Positions 34,254 to 48,300 of a stretch of DNA of 64,000 bases are shown one piece after another. Position numbers and translations under genes: made by a program. Each line of letters starts with the position of its first letter. Position 1 is the first letter of the stretch. This stretch comes from Physcomitrium patens (Eukaryota > Streptophyta > Bryopsida > Funariales > Funariaceae): positions 13,365,792-13,429,791 of the forward strand of contig NC_037263.1 in assembly GCF_000002425.4 (NCBI RefSeq), written 5' to 3'. The notes under the pieces are model-generated. The model had not been told where the DNA came from. It worked only from the letters and a program-made list of their open reading frames with translations, and made no database searches.

Positions 34254-35622
34254 ATGCCTGCTAGAAAACTCCAGAAAGCTGATCGGGAAAGACTGCGGAG
34301 AGATCATTTGAATGAACAGTTTGCCAAACTGGCTGGTGTTCTTGGTGAGATTTACCTTCGCTATGCTTTTTCATTGTTTGTTTTTCAGCAAGTGCAGATA
34401 TGTAGAAATACAATAAATCTTGCGTGGAGAAGTTAGACACTTATTTCACAAGCCAACGCTCTTTATTCTGTATCAACCGCTAATGAGGTCTACTACACGA
34501 AATTGCGATGCTGATTGTGTGGGAGCAGCTCACGAAATATTCTGAATGGGTTGGTGATTTGTGATATCAGATCCAATTCGACCAAAGAATGACAAGGGCA
34601 CCATCCTTTCTGAAGGCATTCTGGCTTTGAAAGAACTCCGCGCCGAGATTGCTCGCTTGAAAAGTGAGCAGATTGCTCTCAGAGACGAATCGCGCGATGT
34701 GAGTTCCTTTAAAATAAATTAAAAATTGTTCTATTGATATCGAGAAGTTTTAATGTGAAGTAGGGTACTCATTTCACGATTAGTTGTGCTTTAGTGTGGA
34801 TATAAAAAAGGAGATATTTGAACATAAAATGGCCGGGTAGTTTGTATCAGATAGCATGTTCTTTGCAACTATTAGAAAATACCGGCTTTTTTGCCAAGTA
34901 TAGATTTTATACACATTCGTTACTAGTATATTGCCGCTAGTCATCACCTTAGGTGCGACTGGAGGAATGCAACTTGTTTCCTTTCAATGAGTGAACAATA
35001 TGCACGTGTGCAGTTGACCGTGGAACGATGTGAGTTGCAAGAGGAGAAAACGCTTCTTGAGACTGAGACAGAGCGATTGGAAGACCTGCGGAAACAAAAC
35101 TCGGAAAACCTAAGCGCATTGGCAGGATGGAAAATGGACCATCCCGGCGTTTTGACAAGCTCCCAATATCCCTGCCCATTACCAGTGTCTTCGATGACGA
35201 AATCCTCTCCACCTTCAAAGGATATTCATCAAGACCCCAGTTCTGATCAAACTCATCACGCACCTGATTCATCTTTCCTCCCTGCTGCACCATTCAGCAC
35301 GTTCTTGCATCCTGCGTACCAAACTTATGGCGTGTTTGGTTCTAGAAAATCACCCTTCATGTCGTACAATCACTACTCACATCCAGGACATACTACCCAT
35401 GTTGAAAGGCCGGCTGCAAGATACCCTGCTCCGATCCATCCTACTCCGATTTATCCTGTGAAGGGAGCTCAAACTAAGTCTACAGAACCATCGGTTGTGG
35501 CCACAGAGTTGCAGCTACAAACACCAGGATTGCCACCTTCACCAACGCATCAGCAGTCTCTATCTGGAAATGAACAGCGCGAGAAAAGGGTGGTGAGATC
35601 TCTTATCTCCACTAACGCCTAG
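34254..35622 (+). CDS. bHLH transcription factor, subgroup IVb (URI/bHLH121 or PYE/bHLH47 type), three exons
   Basis: Exons 34254-34344, 34571-34698 and 35014-35622 with GT-AG introns join in frame to 275 residues. The basic region is KLQKADRERLRRDHLNEQF. Helix 1 ends in LAGVL, the loop is DPIRPKNDKGTI across the first junction, and helix 2 is LSEGILALKELRAEIARL, followed by a leucine-zipper-like coiled coil (KSEQIALRDESRD, then LTVERCELQEEKTLLETETE). The DPxRPKNDK loop, DESRD-LT and the later AGWKMDHPGVL (compare AGWGMDPS) and VATELQLQTPG blocks are characteristic of plant subgroup IVb. Members in Arabidopsis control iron-deficiency responses; the same role here is inference. It acts in the nucleus. 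The middle is Pro/His/Tyr-rich and probably disordered. The ATG at 34254 gives only three residues before the basic region; an upstream exon joining at the AG at 34263-34264 is possible. Confidence 0.88.
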
Positions 35623-36519
35623 CTATGCAACTAACTTATTATATGTATGATGAGGGCTACTAAGCCCACGATCTGAGCATGATGCATTCTGAACATGATT
35701 AGGCCTGTGCAACTCAGGATCGAGCTCTGGATGTGCTAAGAGATTCGGGGATAGATGGAACAAAGGCTGCTTCCTGTAACGATAATTTCGCCCCCCAACT
35801 TTCACTCTCTTCAAATGCCTTAGCATTACAGGTCGTTCAGTCGGTGTAAGATTGAGGTACGTGTTGCTTTTAATCAGATCGGTCTAAAGAAAGCAATTCA
35901 TTTACACTGTAGGCTTCGTAGATGCCATGCCACCTACACGAACGATTGGCACCTATTGCAGAATGGTTCACTTTTTTACAGGGTTCATTTTTGAGCTATT
36001 TGCTGCTGCCGCTAACTCAGTGACCTTTGCTGTGTTATCAGGACCAAGGGTTGAAGCATGCAAATTATATTTTGCAAAGTCATGTTGGCCCCTCGTGCAC
36101 TTGGTCAAATCGTTGACCGTTTGCACTTGATGATTTCCGTGAAGTGCCCATGCCACCCAAACTGTCCGCGGATTGTTTGTGCTGAGGTATACCTAACACG
36201 GTTCTTGTCCCTCGACCTCACAACCAGATCGGTCATTCATTCTAAGTGGAGCTGTTTAGAGCGGATCTTGACACAAATCGGTCAAGGCTGTGATCAATCT
36301 GATAGTTAGGTGACCAGATCTTCACCTGTAAACTACAACAAATATGTTTCCGACCTTGAAGCAGTTCAGTAGACAATGTCGATGAATTGTCTTGTGCAAA
36401 TGAATCACGTGTTCTGAAGGTCGAAGGAACGTGTTAATGTTTCCAAGGTAAATTTATGAGGTTCTCTTCTTTTGCAGCTTAATTCCCAAGTTGATAATGA
36501 ACTATGCAATTGGAAGTGA

Positions 36520-36558
<39 letters not shown>

Positions 36559-37711
36559 AAATTTTTTCCTCCATCCAATTTTCCTTCAAGTTCGAAGCCT
36601 ATCCCTTGTGCAATTTTTTTGTTCGCTTCTTGTTCTACACATCTATTGAGATAACTTTTCAATAATTGATAGACTTCAAAAATTTCAGAACATTGCAACA
36701 TCGTAGAAGAGTACAATGATAACAACAATATGTTCAAAAGGTAAATTTTAACATGAAGTAGTGAAATATAGTGATTAATTAAAGCATTATGTGTATGGTA
36801 AGTATAAAAACGAGGGATGAAACGATGAGTTTGGCTCCATGAATATATATTTTGTATTCGTTTATTTTTACTATATGCATTTTCTCACTTCAATATTGAC
36901 TCACAATATATTTTATATCTTGAAATCAAATAATATAACTTTATTATGAAATCCTTAAAATATATGAGTTGTGATTTAAAAATAAGATCTCTGAATTTGA
37001 AGGCTATTGTCTGATTTCTTTTCTTCCTTCGTTATAGATATTGGCAACGTATATTAGCCATGCACATTTGAAAAAAATGATTCGATTTTTTGCAGAAGGA
37101 TTAAAAAAATTGAAATATCTTGTTATCATAATTGGGAATAAAATAAATGTAAATGAATAATTTAAATATCATTCTGATAATTGAGAGGAAAATGGTTTCA
37201 CAATGTTCTAATTATTGGTACAACTCACACAGAGTGGTTACAAGAATCAATTCTCACTTACATATTATTTTCTATAAATTTGTGCATTGGGATGTTTCTT
37301 GTATTTATCAACTTGACATTATCTAAAACTTGTAGTGAAATAAATCTAAAAAATAAGAATGGGCAGTAAAAGTAAATTCAACAACAGAAACCTTTCAATA
37401 CCCATAAACTCAATTTTTTTAACTGTGTATCAAAAATATAATAAATGTTATATCTTAATATATTCTCTATTGTTACCAATTTTACTTTAAAATTTGAAAT
37501 TTCCAATTAAGATTCACTTGGGAAGTTTTTTTAAATTATGTAAATATAAAAAATAAACATGAGTATGTATAAACATAACTATTGTATAGGATTTTATTTA
37601 CATTCAATATATACATATTTCAACTTTTGTAAAAAGAGCTTAAAATAAAACTATAGTGGTTCTAAGAAGTTTTTTTAATTTTATTATTGGTGTATACATC
37701 TTTAATTATTG

Positions 37712-37752
<41 letters not shown>

Positions 37753-37866
37753 GAATAATTAAACCATATATATAAAAATAAAAAATAAAAATCATCACTC
37801 TATTTTGACTACAAAAATGTTGACACGATTAAAAATATTATTGTGTTTTTTACCCCTAAAAATTAC
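35623..37866. other. 3' UTR of the bHLH gene and intergenic sequence
   Basis: The interval 35623-36420 has near-genic base composition and may be 3' UTR or a non-coding exon. A 32-base poly-T run lies at about 36521-36552 and a (TA)n tract at about 37712-37748. No gene recognised. Confidence 0.4.
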
Positions 37867-38151
37867 TTATGAATATTTTAAATTTTTACTTTTACTATTG
37901 CCACCAAGGGATGTTACTGCTGCCACCCCAACTTTGCTACTGCCACCACAAACCTGAACAGCACTACAAATGCATGCAAAGAAAGACAGGATCATCCCAA
38001 CCACGAGCACAAGCGTTGTCGGCACGATGTGGACTCCATCACTTGGGACTTGTGCTGAGGCAGAACTGGACGACTGCGCAATCGCCAACACAGCCACGCT
38101 CAACACGGCTGCAACAATTGTCACTGCGGACTTCAACATTGTGGACGCCAT
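37867..38151 (-). CDS. Small secreted/GPI-type protein, arabinogalactan-peptide-like
   Basis: The frame starts at the ATG complementary to 38149-38151. Residues 1 to about 26 form a good signal peptide (MASTMLKSAVTIVAAVLSVA... ending in AIAQ). A very short Ser/Ala-rich part with PSDG follows, then a hydrophobic segment (HIVPTTLVLVVGMILSFFA). Signal peptide, tiny mature part, (T)SDG-like motif and C-terminal hydrophobic GPI signal is the plan of plant AG peptides, which are cell-surface proteoglycans. The hydroxyproline-type Ala-Pro repeats are weak here, so the assignment is tentative. The last 35 residues (from CSAVQVCGG) are atypical and are encoded within a TTGCCACC-rich repeat, so the true C terminus may differ, for instance by splicing at the GT after CSAVQ. 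The sequence at 38152-38600 has genic composition and probably holds the 5' UTR and promoter. Confidence 0.45.
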   Translation of the reverse strand: MASTMLKSAVTIVAAVLSVAVLAIAQSSSSASAQVPSDGVHIVPTTLVLVVGMILSFFACICSAVQVCGGSSKVGVAAVTSLGGNSKSKNLKYS

Positions 38152-40424
38152 CTCCCTGACTCTATTGAAGCAAGGCAGAAACCAGGTTACGAGTGTGATC
38201 TCCCGACATTCTCAAATGTTCTTTCGACGACTCACAATCGCAAAATTTACAAGTTAGTGTATGCAGACTTGATTGAGTATCAGTCGGCAAGTGCTGGAGT
38301 TAGTAGGTAAGAATGAAAGCACAAGAACTTCTCCGCTCTCTTCATCTCATACGAGATCATGAAAGAAATGTAGCCTGTAACCAATTCTGCGCGATGAAAT
38401 ACCCCATGCCGTGACAATTGCTATTTTAAATTGAACCCAGCTCACAGAGTTAACGTCTCCGTGGAAGGGTGTCAGAACTAATTGAGAACGACAGAATGCA
38501 ACGACGCCATGGCAGGGGACTCTCTATTTGGGGGTGGAAAAATCGTGAACAAGGGATTTCTTCTCCGGTGGGTGAGTTCAATCAACTTCTGGATACACCT
38601 TAAACCTTGGTGATAACCCTAAACCTGGGACTGGGGTTCAAGAATAAAATTTTCAACCAGAAGATTTTTGGATTTAAGGTGACTTGTGGTAGTATTAGCA
38701 AAAACCATGGTAGCATGTGGTAAATGGTAAGTTGTGGTGGCAATATCAAAAATTGGAGTAGTAACAGCAAAACTATAAAATATGTATTTAATTTTTTAAT
38801 TATAGTGGTTATTGTATTTTACCTCTAAGATTTTTTCATTTGGTTTATAAAACACAATTAAGTTCTTTGAAAAATGAGTTATATTAAAAAAAAAAAAAAA
38901 AATTTACCACGTTGGATATTCAAAAGTCTCATTTAATTTTCTTTTCAAAATTGAAATCTATTATTTGTTTTGGCATTTATGATTTATTCTATCTCTTGAA
39001 AAGAATAGACTCACGTTCTAAGTATTTTGCAAGTTTCTTCATGACAAATTTCCAACTATTTTTTTTTATTTAATAAGTCCTTTTTAAATCAAGCATCTAG
39101 TTTTGAATTTATTCTATATATTATTTTTAAATACAATTTTTTGTTTCTAAATATAGATGGTCTATAAACAAAGACCAAATCTTATAAAAATATTTAAATC
39201 TAGATAGAAAATTCTTAGTAAAAATGGCTTGTTTTCAAATGAAATATTTCCACCAATCTAATTTTCAAGAATTTGATATCAATTTTCTATAAAAGATAGG
39301 TGGTTTAGTTTCAAATATTACAAGCTTCATGACATACTTAGAACCTATAGAGAATAAATTTTGGCTTTTAGAGATGACACAACTTATAATAAATATTAAA
39401 ACAAAGGTTGATTTTTTTTCTCCAAGTATTGATTGCCGCATCTTTGTGTCATATAAGCCAAATAAATACCTCCTTATAAGAATGAAGATTGGACCAAATA
39501 TCATTGTATTTAAACAAGAAGTCTTCATTTAAAAGTAAATTCCACTTGTATATCACAAAGTTGGTAGAAAGAGCATTGCTTTGAAGTAGCTTCTTAGTAA
39601 GTTTGGTAGAGAATGTCATAAGTTCTTCACTAGTAACCTAAAAATGTGAAGGAGGATCAAAGGCCAATTTGTTATACAAACCATAGAAGAAATTAATATC
39701 TAATGCTTCTTTTCTTATTGTCTTGGATTTTTGAACAATTTAATAATTTTCAAAAATTATGTTACTTGATTCTTATTGTCTATTGGATTTTGGTTGTGAT
39801 ACACTAAAAAACGATTTTCATCAAAATAAAGATTTATAGATTGAATTCCAATCTAGATTTTATTTTTTATTTTTTATTTTTATTTTTATAGATCAAAGTA
39901 AGACAAACTATTTATTTGCTTCAATTCTATTGCATTAGATAGAAAGTTGAAATACCACTTCTAATAAATAATCTATCACCAAGTTACATAATACAATCCA
40001 TTCTTAGAATTTTTGCAAAGCATTATCATTGTATAATATGTATTTCTAAAAACTAAGAAAAAAAATATAGAAGAAATCTTAAATAGGACTATAAACGAGT
40101 GGAATTTTATATGTAAAAATTACTTTATTCAATATTAGAAGAATCAATGGTGTTTTAAAAATATTTTTAATACAAAAAAAATAATTTTAATATAAGATTC
40201 CTACTTGATGAAAAGTTAAATAAGTATCAATTAAAAGAAACTAAAGATCCCATCATAAAAATCAATTCTAAACATTGTAAAAATGTATTGGATAATCAAG
40301 CTAAAAGAACTTATACATTTATGTCTACACTTTTTAATTTTTGTTTTGTATTTAAAATTTAAAATTTTATTTGTGATTAGAGGTGAGTGACCAAACAAAC
40401 TTTGGTACCTTTAGTATACATGTG
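38152..40424. other. Promoter side of the AG-peptide-like gene, then AT-rich sequence
   Basis: 38152-38600 is probably promoter and 5' UTR of the minus-strand gene. At about 38680-38780 a TGGTGGCAATA-rich block looks like an inverted counterpart of 37890-37960. The rest is AT-rich with no gene seen. Confidence 0.4.
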
Positions 40425-42990
40425 GATTAGGCTTTCCAAGTGTTTGTAGGAGTTTATTAAGTTGAAAACTTGGCCAATAAGTTGGCCATGTATTGCACAA
40501 GTTGACCACTTGCTTTACAAGTTGGCCACATATTGTACATGTTGGTAACTTTTTGTACAATTTGGCTATATAACGTACATATTAGAAACTTATTTTGCAA
40601 GTTAGATACATGTTTCATAAGTAGGGCACATATTAGATAATCTATAGAATGTTGCCACATAGGTCTTTAATTAGATAGTATATGTGGAGGCAAGAATGAG
40701 GCCTTTTTCACTCTTGTCAATATTTTTTTTGTAATATTTTTTTAGTTTAGGAATCTCTATTCTTTTTATTTGGCAATAGTTATTTTAATTACTATCTTAT
40801 ATTTATCTTTGATTTGTCTATTCTTTTTTTTTTAGTGCTATTAAAGTGTATTACTTCTTTAGAGTTTTTATATGATTCGTGCTCTTAATACATAGCCATA
40901 TATTTCTATAGATTTAAATATAAATCTTCTAATTTTAAGCTCTTATAATTATATATTTATAAAATTAGTTTTTTAAAATTAAAATGACATATTTTGTACT
41001 AAATACAAGAATTATCACATGTCAAGAAAAAATTAGGTCTATTTTATAACATTTGTTATTATTTTGGACTACCAAAAGATATTATGTTAGAAATAGAGAC
41101 TTAATTTATAATTAAATTCTAAATAAATACTTTTAAGATATTAAAGGTTAAATTAAAAATATTATTTTTTTATCTTGAAATTAATAGTCTAATAAAACAA
41201 GTAAATTAAGTGTTGAAGTAGTATTTTCAATATACCATCAAATGCTATCAAGATAATTAAAAAAATCTTTTACTATTAGTAAATTTTTCTAATAATAGTA
41301 TAATATATTCTTCTATTAGAAAATTACCATTCTATACTAAATACGATTATTATCTATAATTTATTGCATTTGATTTTTTAAAAGTAGATAATCCTATAAT
41401 AAAAGATTTAGCAAATTATGTATCAATACTACATATAATTATGAAGGTATAATTAAAGGAAGCTCAACAACAAAAAAATCTCAATAAAAATGTTTATTAA
41501 AAGGAGCAACCTCAATTCTAAGTTGGTAATAAGATGTGATTACTTTATTTTAATATAAAAATTAATTAAATATGTAATAAGTTGGATTTTTGTAGAATTA
41601 GACTATTTTTATTTATAAAAAATTTTAATCTAAATATATACATATAAATTATTCTTAAAATTTTTAATAAATATCCATCTTATTTTCTATGAATCTCTTC
41701 TAAAGCCATGCAAGATAGTAGAAATTTCAAAAAAAAAGACAATTGCTATATCTACTAATAGAAGTTTAAAATATCTAGAATTTTAAAAAGGAGAGGATTT
41801 AAATTCAAGGCAATGCAACAATAGATTAAAATATCTTATATATTGGTGCAAATATGATATTAATGCATGTACAAGATAATTGTTAAAGAATCTTGTATTA
41901 TGCAATAAAAAAGATCAATGCTTTTTATCAACAACATCCATCAAAACCAACATAAGAAGCCTAAAGATCTTATCAAATAAAATAAGAGAAGATCAATTTA
42001 GAATACATTCTTTCTTCTTTTTTTTTCTTTTTTTTTCTTTTTTTTGGTATTTCTATTATAAAAAGAATAGTTTACAAGAATATATAACCAAAAATCTTTA
42101 AAATTAACTCAAGAGTTATTGCTTGCAAAGTTACTAAAAGAACCAATCAGATTGATGCAACCTTCACAATCACATAATTAAAATAAAAATAAGAATCTTA
42201 ATATTTGGTGATATTATTAGATATAGAAACTATTTCAAATACTAATCTAAATGTATTATTTTAAAGAAGTTACAAAGGTTTTAGCAATGATTAAATAAAA
42301 AGCAGTCTTCTTAATCTTATATAGAATATTATTATTAGTTGAAAAGATATATTAACTATTTTTTAAGAGAAAAAATATTAAAGTTTGATGCAACCACAAT
42401 TTGTTGTATTTTCAATTCTATCAACATATAATTATACCACTCCTTATAGAACTTGTATCTAAAATAAAAGACAAGGGATATGCCATAGATATCTATATTT
42501 ATTTAAATAAGTATTAGAAAAAATATAGTTAGGTAGAAGTAAATAAAAATATATTAAATTAATAATATCTTATTAGAAGTTTCTTAGGAGTTTTATAGAA
42601 GTAGATTTGACTTTGAAAGTGTTTGTGGGTGATTAGTAAGTTAGAAACTTGGTCAAAAAGTTGGCAACATATAGTACATGTTGCACATCTTAAAAATTTG
42701 TCCTACAAGTTAAAATACATATTATATAGCCTATAAGACATTGTCACATTAATTTTTAATTAAATAATATACATATAGAACATTGAGACCTCTTTTTTCT
42801 TATGAATGTCAATCTTGCTTCCAATCTAGTTTCAAGTGCTTCTCATATTTAGCAATAGCTATTATAGTTTTTTATTGAATACATGTGTTTTTTTATTTCT
42901 TTTATTTATTTATTTTTAATATTTTTTTAAATTTTAATATTTAAATTCTCAAAGTTCTTATTCTTGACATATTATTATCTTAATAAGATT
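40425..42990 (+). mobile_element. Decayed chromovirus E3, related to E1, with internal deletion
   Basis: A partial 5' LTR (about 40425-40870) retains TTAGATAGTATATGTGG, CACTCTTGTCAAT and GGCAATAG in the order seen in the E1 LTR. From about 41030 the sequence follows E1 integrase (CACTACC-like GGACTACCAAAAGATAT, near 41075) and then E1 12240-12740 (GAAGCTCAACAAC at about 41460; ATCAACAACATCCATCAAAA at about 41928). The third ORF follows at about 42130-42440, and a 3' LTR starts at about 42480. Gag, protease, RT and RNase H are deleted. Changes are overwhelmingly towards A and T. Boundaries are approximate. Confidence 0.8.
40479..40638 (+). repeat. Eight 20-bp tandem repeats in the E3 U3
   Basis: Units start at 40479 and every 20 bp to 40619, with consensus near AAGTTGGCCACATATTGTAC. 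The E1 U3 has the same motif (AAGTTGGCCATG at about 7667) in a degenerate form with a similar spacing. Confidence 0.85.
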
Positions 42991-44126
42991 GAATAAATTA
43001 TTTTTTAAAAACCATAATTTTTATTTATTAAAAAATTAATACTTAATAAAAAGTTATAATGCCTATATTATTGGCATAATTATTTTATTTTTTTAATTCT
43101 TAATTTTACTAATACATATATGTATATATTTATTTATTTTTCTATTTTTGAAAAAAATTTGTAATCAAGTTCTTTATGTCCTTAATTCAATAATTTCAAT
43201 AATAAAATTCATTTATAAATAAATATTTATTTAAATTTTAAGTTCTTTTGTATTGTATGCATCTATTTCAGTTATGTTTTAATATATTTAATATTTCTGA
43301 TTTTTTATTCAATTTTTTTTTTCTAATATGATAATAAATTATCTTTAAAATATGAAAAAATAAAGTTGATTGACATACAAAAACTTCTATAAAAAATAAT
43401 ATTTTAAAATTTTTGATAATCTTCTAATATATTCACATAATAATTGCACTTCTGATCCTTTTGCTAATCTGTGCCAAACAAGCTTAGTCTCTGCTCCTCT
43501 TTTTTGGAGCTAAGTTTGTCCATAAATGTTGTAGTGGCTTGTATTTAGTCCTTGTTTAAAATGCTATCAACAGCATAAACAATGCAATGTTCTTTTTACA
43601 ACTTCTTGCCAAGCCCCAAGTTATATCTTTTGCTACAATTGACAATTGAAATTACCTTACAAGAAAATAAGGAATACTAAGAAGACAAAGACTTGTGCCT
43701 TCACAAGGTTGACAATTTATCTGCATTGGCACAACTCACTTCTAATATAAAGTCACTTGAAAGCAAGCATTGAGAAGAATTGGAAATATATTTTTTCAAT
43801 TGTAAAATTAAATTGTAAATTAATTTGATATCAATTTTTTAAAAAATATTCACCATATAAAAAAATAAATAATAAATAAAAATACAGGTTTATGACTACA
43901 TATTTTGTTGGTAACAAAGATAAATTATATGATAGTATAATTCATGTTAAAATTGCACCTTTATGCAAATATTATCTCTTACATTTTTATTTTTTACAAA
44001 TAAAAATTAATTAACATAAAATATCATCCAACTTTATAAAATGTGTTAGCAAAGTTTCAAGTGTTAATTAATTTTTGAGTAGTTTTTAGACTACTTTCAA
44101 TTTTCTTTCTATTTAAAGATCTCTTA

Positions 44127-44171
<45 letters not shown>

Positions 44172-45553
44172 TTATTTTTATTTTTTTGTGTACAAAACAA
44201 ATGAGCTATGTTATAATATTTGTAAAATAGTATAAGTAATTTTTTTGTTAAATGTAGAACTTACCAAAAACTTGCAACTCAAATATTGAAGTTTTATCAT
44301 TGGAAGATGAGAACTAACATTCTTAGCAATGGATGATGGAAAATATTATATCACAAATTTTTTTAGTGAAATTTGGTAAAGTAAAGATTTTTTTATGTTT
44401 ATTGAAAAAAATCAATAATATTTTTTTTAATAATTTATGAATATTTTGAATCTCTTATATTTTAAAGCATATAAAATTTCTTTTTTTATTTTATTTTTAA
44501 AAAATACCAAAACTTAAAAAATAAATTTATGTATTTTATATTTTATTTATGTTATATTTTTACAATTATATGTATATGGTAGTAGGAGTAATATATAAAA
44601 TTAGTACTCAAAGATGAGCAATGACTACCACATGATACATTTTACTTTCTTTTAGGACATTACATATTGTAGTTCAAAAAGAAAAGTGAGGAAATATCCC
44701 ATGTAAGGTATTGCAAAACTTTCTTACTCTCCTTGTCCATTTCTTTTTTTATATCCTAAATAGTCTACTAACACCTGTTTTTTCCCTCTAGATTCATCTA
44801 TATCAAAAAAAAAAATACATATTTTGGCATCTTTTATAAGTTCAAAAATAAAAATAAAATTGATAGTTTGTTGTTATTAATTATTTAGAATAAATCAAAA
44901 ACAATATATTTTAAAAATATTCCCACATAAATCTGATGATTTTAATATGCATTTTAACAAATACATAAATAACTAAGTAAATAAAATCTCAAAATAAAAC
45001 ATGTTTACAAAAAATCACAATAATGAATAATAATAGAATTTTACCTCTCAATAATGCATCAATAAAATTAATCTAAATATATTATTTGAATTAATATTTT
45101 AATTTTATAAATATATAAAATTAAAAAAAAGTAAAATTAAAAATTAATTTAAAGGTAAAAATATCATAAAAATATTTTAAATACATATAATTTTCAAGAA
45201 TTAAGAATTTTTAAAATTTACCAGGGCCTTTTTATTTTCTAAGATAATAACATATTAAAATTAATTATTTGGATAGAATTGAACTATAAAACATAAATTT
45301 TAGCTTTCTATAACTACTTTAAAATAAAATAAATCTTATGTATTATTTGGATAATATCTATTTCCGAATAGTACACTAATGTTTTATTTGGATTTTTCTT
45401 GTAAAAAATCAATATATATCGGTCTACAAAAAAACAAATTTTGGAGAATAAATCTTTAAGATAATTTTTTTAAATACTTTTAGAGCATACTAAGATTTAT
45501 CAATTGTGGTATAAATTATTTTTTTTATTAAAAGCCATTATATCATAATTTAA

Positions 45554-45615
<62 letters not shown>

Positions 45616-47592
45616 AAGAATTCTATTTTTATTTATAAAATAAATAATTTTAACTTTAGACTCTATTTCTAATAATATAAGTACAGTATATTCTAATAAA
45701 TAATCTATATACAATAGTGTATAATATTATTATAGAGACTTTAGTTCTTTTGTTTAAGAAATGAGATAAAATTCTAGTAATAATAAGAATATTCAAAATT
45801 ATAGTTCAATAAATTATAAAATAATTTTTATTATTAGCAAAAATCAAGTTTGTAGGATAAAATTTTAATTCGTCATTCATAAGTTTTTTTTACTATAAAG
45901 ACTTTATACATTAATATACATATAAGTGGTAGATAAAAATTGCATAATTAATAATCTATTATTGATTCAATGAATATTTTTTAAATATTTCTATGAAAAA
46001 TTTTAATCAGTTAATCAAACAACATATCTTTATATAGGATATCTATCAAAAATTTAAATCAGATTTATTTAACTATTAACATGATGTTTTTTTTTGCTAA
46101 TACCAAGCAATTAACTTGCAAGGTATTTATTTTCATCTTATTTTGTATTATTAAATAAATGTTTTTAAATTAATATAAAAAAGTATCTTATATACAAGTG
46201 ATCGCTATTGTTTTTATGTTGGAACATATTACTGTTATTGAGTTAAAGCACCAATTGTGCTTGATAACTTATAAGTTATTGTATTATTTAAATAATTGTG
46301 TGATTTGTATACAAAGTAAAATTAAAGGTTGCGTAAGTTATAGCTTAGTTTGTAATTTTATATTTAATTTTTTTTAATACATGTTTTTTTATTAAATTTT
46401 AAGCATTGAACTTCGAATTTCTAAGCTTTAGTCTGTTGCAAAATTAAGATATGTTTCCATTGAGATTTCAAGATTTTAAAATTTTAATTTATAAATAATA
46501 ATATAATAATTTTTTTTTGAACTTGAATTTAATTTTTGAATTATTTTTTTATAAGATATTCCATACATATGTCAAGAAATATCATATAATAATATTTAAA
46601 ATAGGTACAAATAGGATTTTTATATAATTATAATATGCATAAAAATTATAATGTTTGGATACACATGCTATAAGTTGTATTTTGTAAAGTAGAATGAGTT
46701 AAAAAATATATTCAAAAAGTAATGGCAATATTAATATTTAATGAAGTTCATATATATAGAGTTTTGTAAAGTAATACATGAACCAAATATTTAGTGTATT
46801 ATAGTAGAATTTGTTTCATAAATAACTTATTAATAATATAATTTGGATGTAAATTCTGCATGTTATATTAATTAGAGGTTTCAATAATTAAAGAAGGTAA
46901 ATTAAAAATAGAAAAGTGACATACAACTTTCTAAAGGTATTTGTTAAAAAGAAAATTGCTTAAATTTGAATAATTATTTTTTTATAAACTTTTAAAATTT
47001 TATACTAATTAAATTCTTTATTATACTTTGAGAAACTTAATTGATCATATATATAGAATATAATATAAAATTTTAAAAACAACATAGAATTTTGGTGACA
47101 AATTTCATATAAATTGAATTAAGGTTTAAATTTGGTTCTTATCATATCTAAGTATCTAAAATAAAAAATATATATTTATCAAACAATAATTAATATAGAA
47201 ATAAAAATTTAAATTCTAGTTATTGCATTTCTTTTTATTAATAGTAGATCATGTGTAATTTTTTTGTGTAAATTTTTGCTTTAATTATATTATATTATTT
47301 TTATTGATATTGATCTTATTTTAATAGATTTAAAGGTTATATTTTTATTTATATCATAGTTTTTACAATTCTAATATAATATTTTATTTATTACTAACTT
47401 TTAAAATTAATCACTATTTAGCAAGCATATGTAAGAAAACTAGACATAAGAAAATATTGTATACAAAAAGATTTTAGAAGATAATATTGTAAAGCTAAAT
47501 TTTGGATAGTATTTGATGAATAATATTAATAAATGTTATTTTTGTATGTCTTAAATAAAATCTTTGTTTTTAAATTTGAGATACTAATTATT

Positions 47593-47640
<48 letters not shown>

Positions 47641-48300
47641 TTAAAAATATTACTTGAATCTTTTTTTGACATATTTAATAAAATTTGTATGAATTTGTAT
47701 CAATAAAAATAAAGTAGAATTAATTTATTATATTATTTATATACTTCATGTAAAGGATTTGAGTGTTTATCAACCTTATGCAATGACAAATTTATTAATT
47801 CCATAGAAAGTGGTGATTATTTTGTGATAAAATACTAAAAATAGTATTCATGCAAATTAGATTGAGTACATGTTGATAGAAGAAAAAAAAGTATTTTAAA
47901 TTTTTCTTATCAAAACTATATGTTAAATTGAAAAAATGAATAAGATTTTTCAACATGCTATCATAAAAATATGATTGATTTTAGAATGTTTAAAAATATA
48001 TATACACTACAATGCATAAAGATAATTGTAAATCTGGTTTTTAGAAGTTAAACCTACCTCAAACCTACCTCAAACCTACTTCATGAATAATAGAATGCAT
48101 GTTCAACTTTCTTTGACACTAATTATAAAACACACACAAGGATGAATACAAAAGATTTGATTTATATGTAGAATCATTTATTCTGCAGTTACATTCATCA
48201 ATACATGTACAATCAGAAATTATAAAAACTAGTATAAGTTAAAAACGTATAAGACATGATACATGTGTATTCAAAAATTATAAAAACTAATGTAAGTTAA
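42991..48300. other. AT-rich gene desert
   Basis: No gene seen. (TA)n tracts lie at about 44129-44167, 45556-45593 (running into (TG)n to 45615) and 47596-47636. A less AT-rich island at about 43440-43780 has no long ORF and no recognised identity. Confidence 0.5.
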
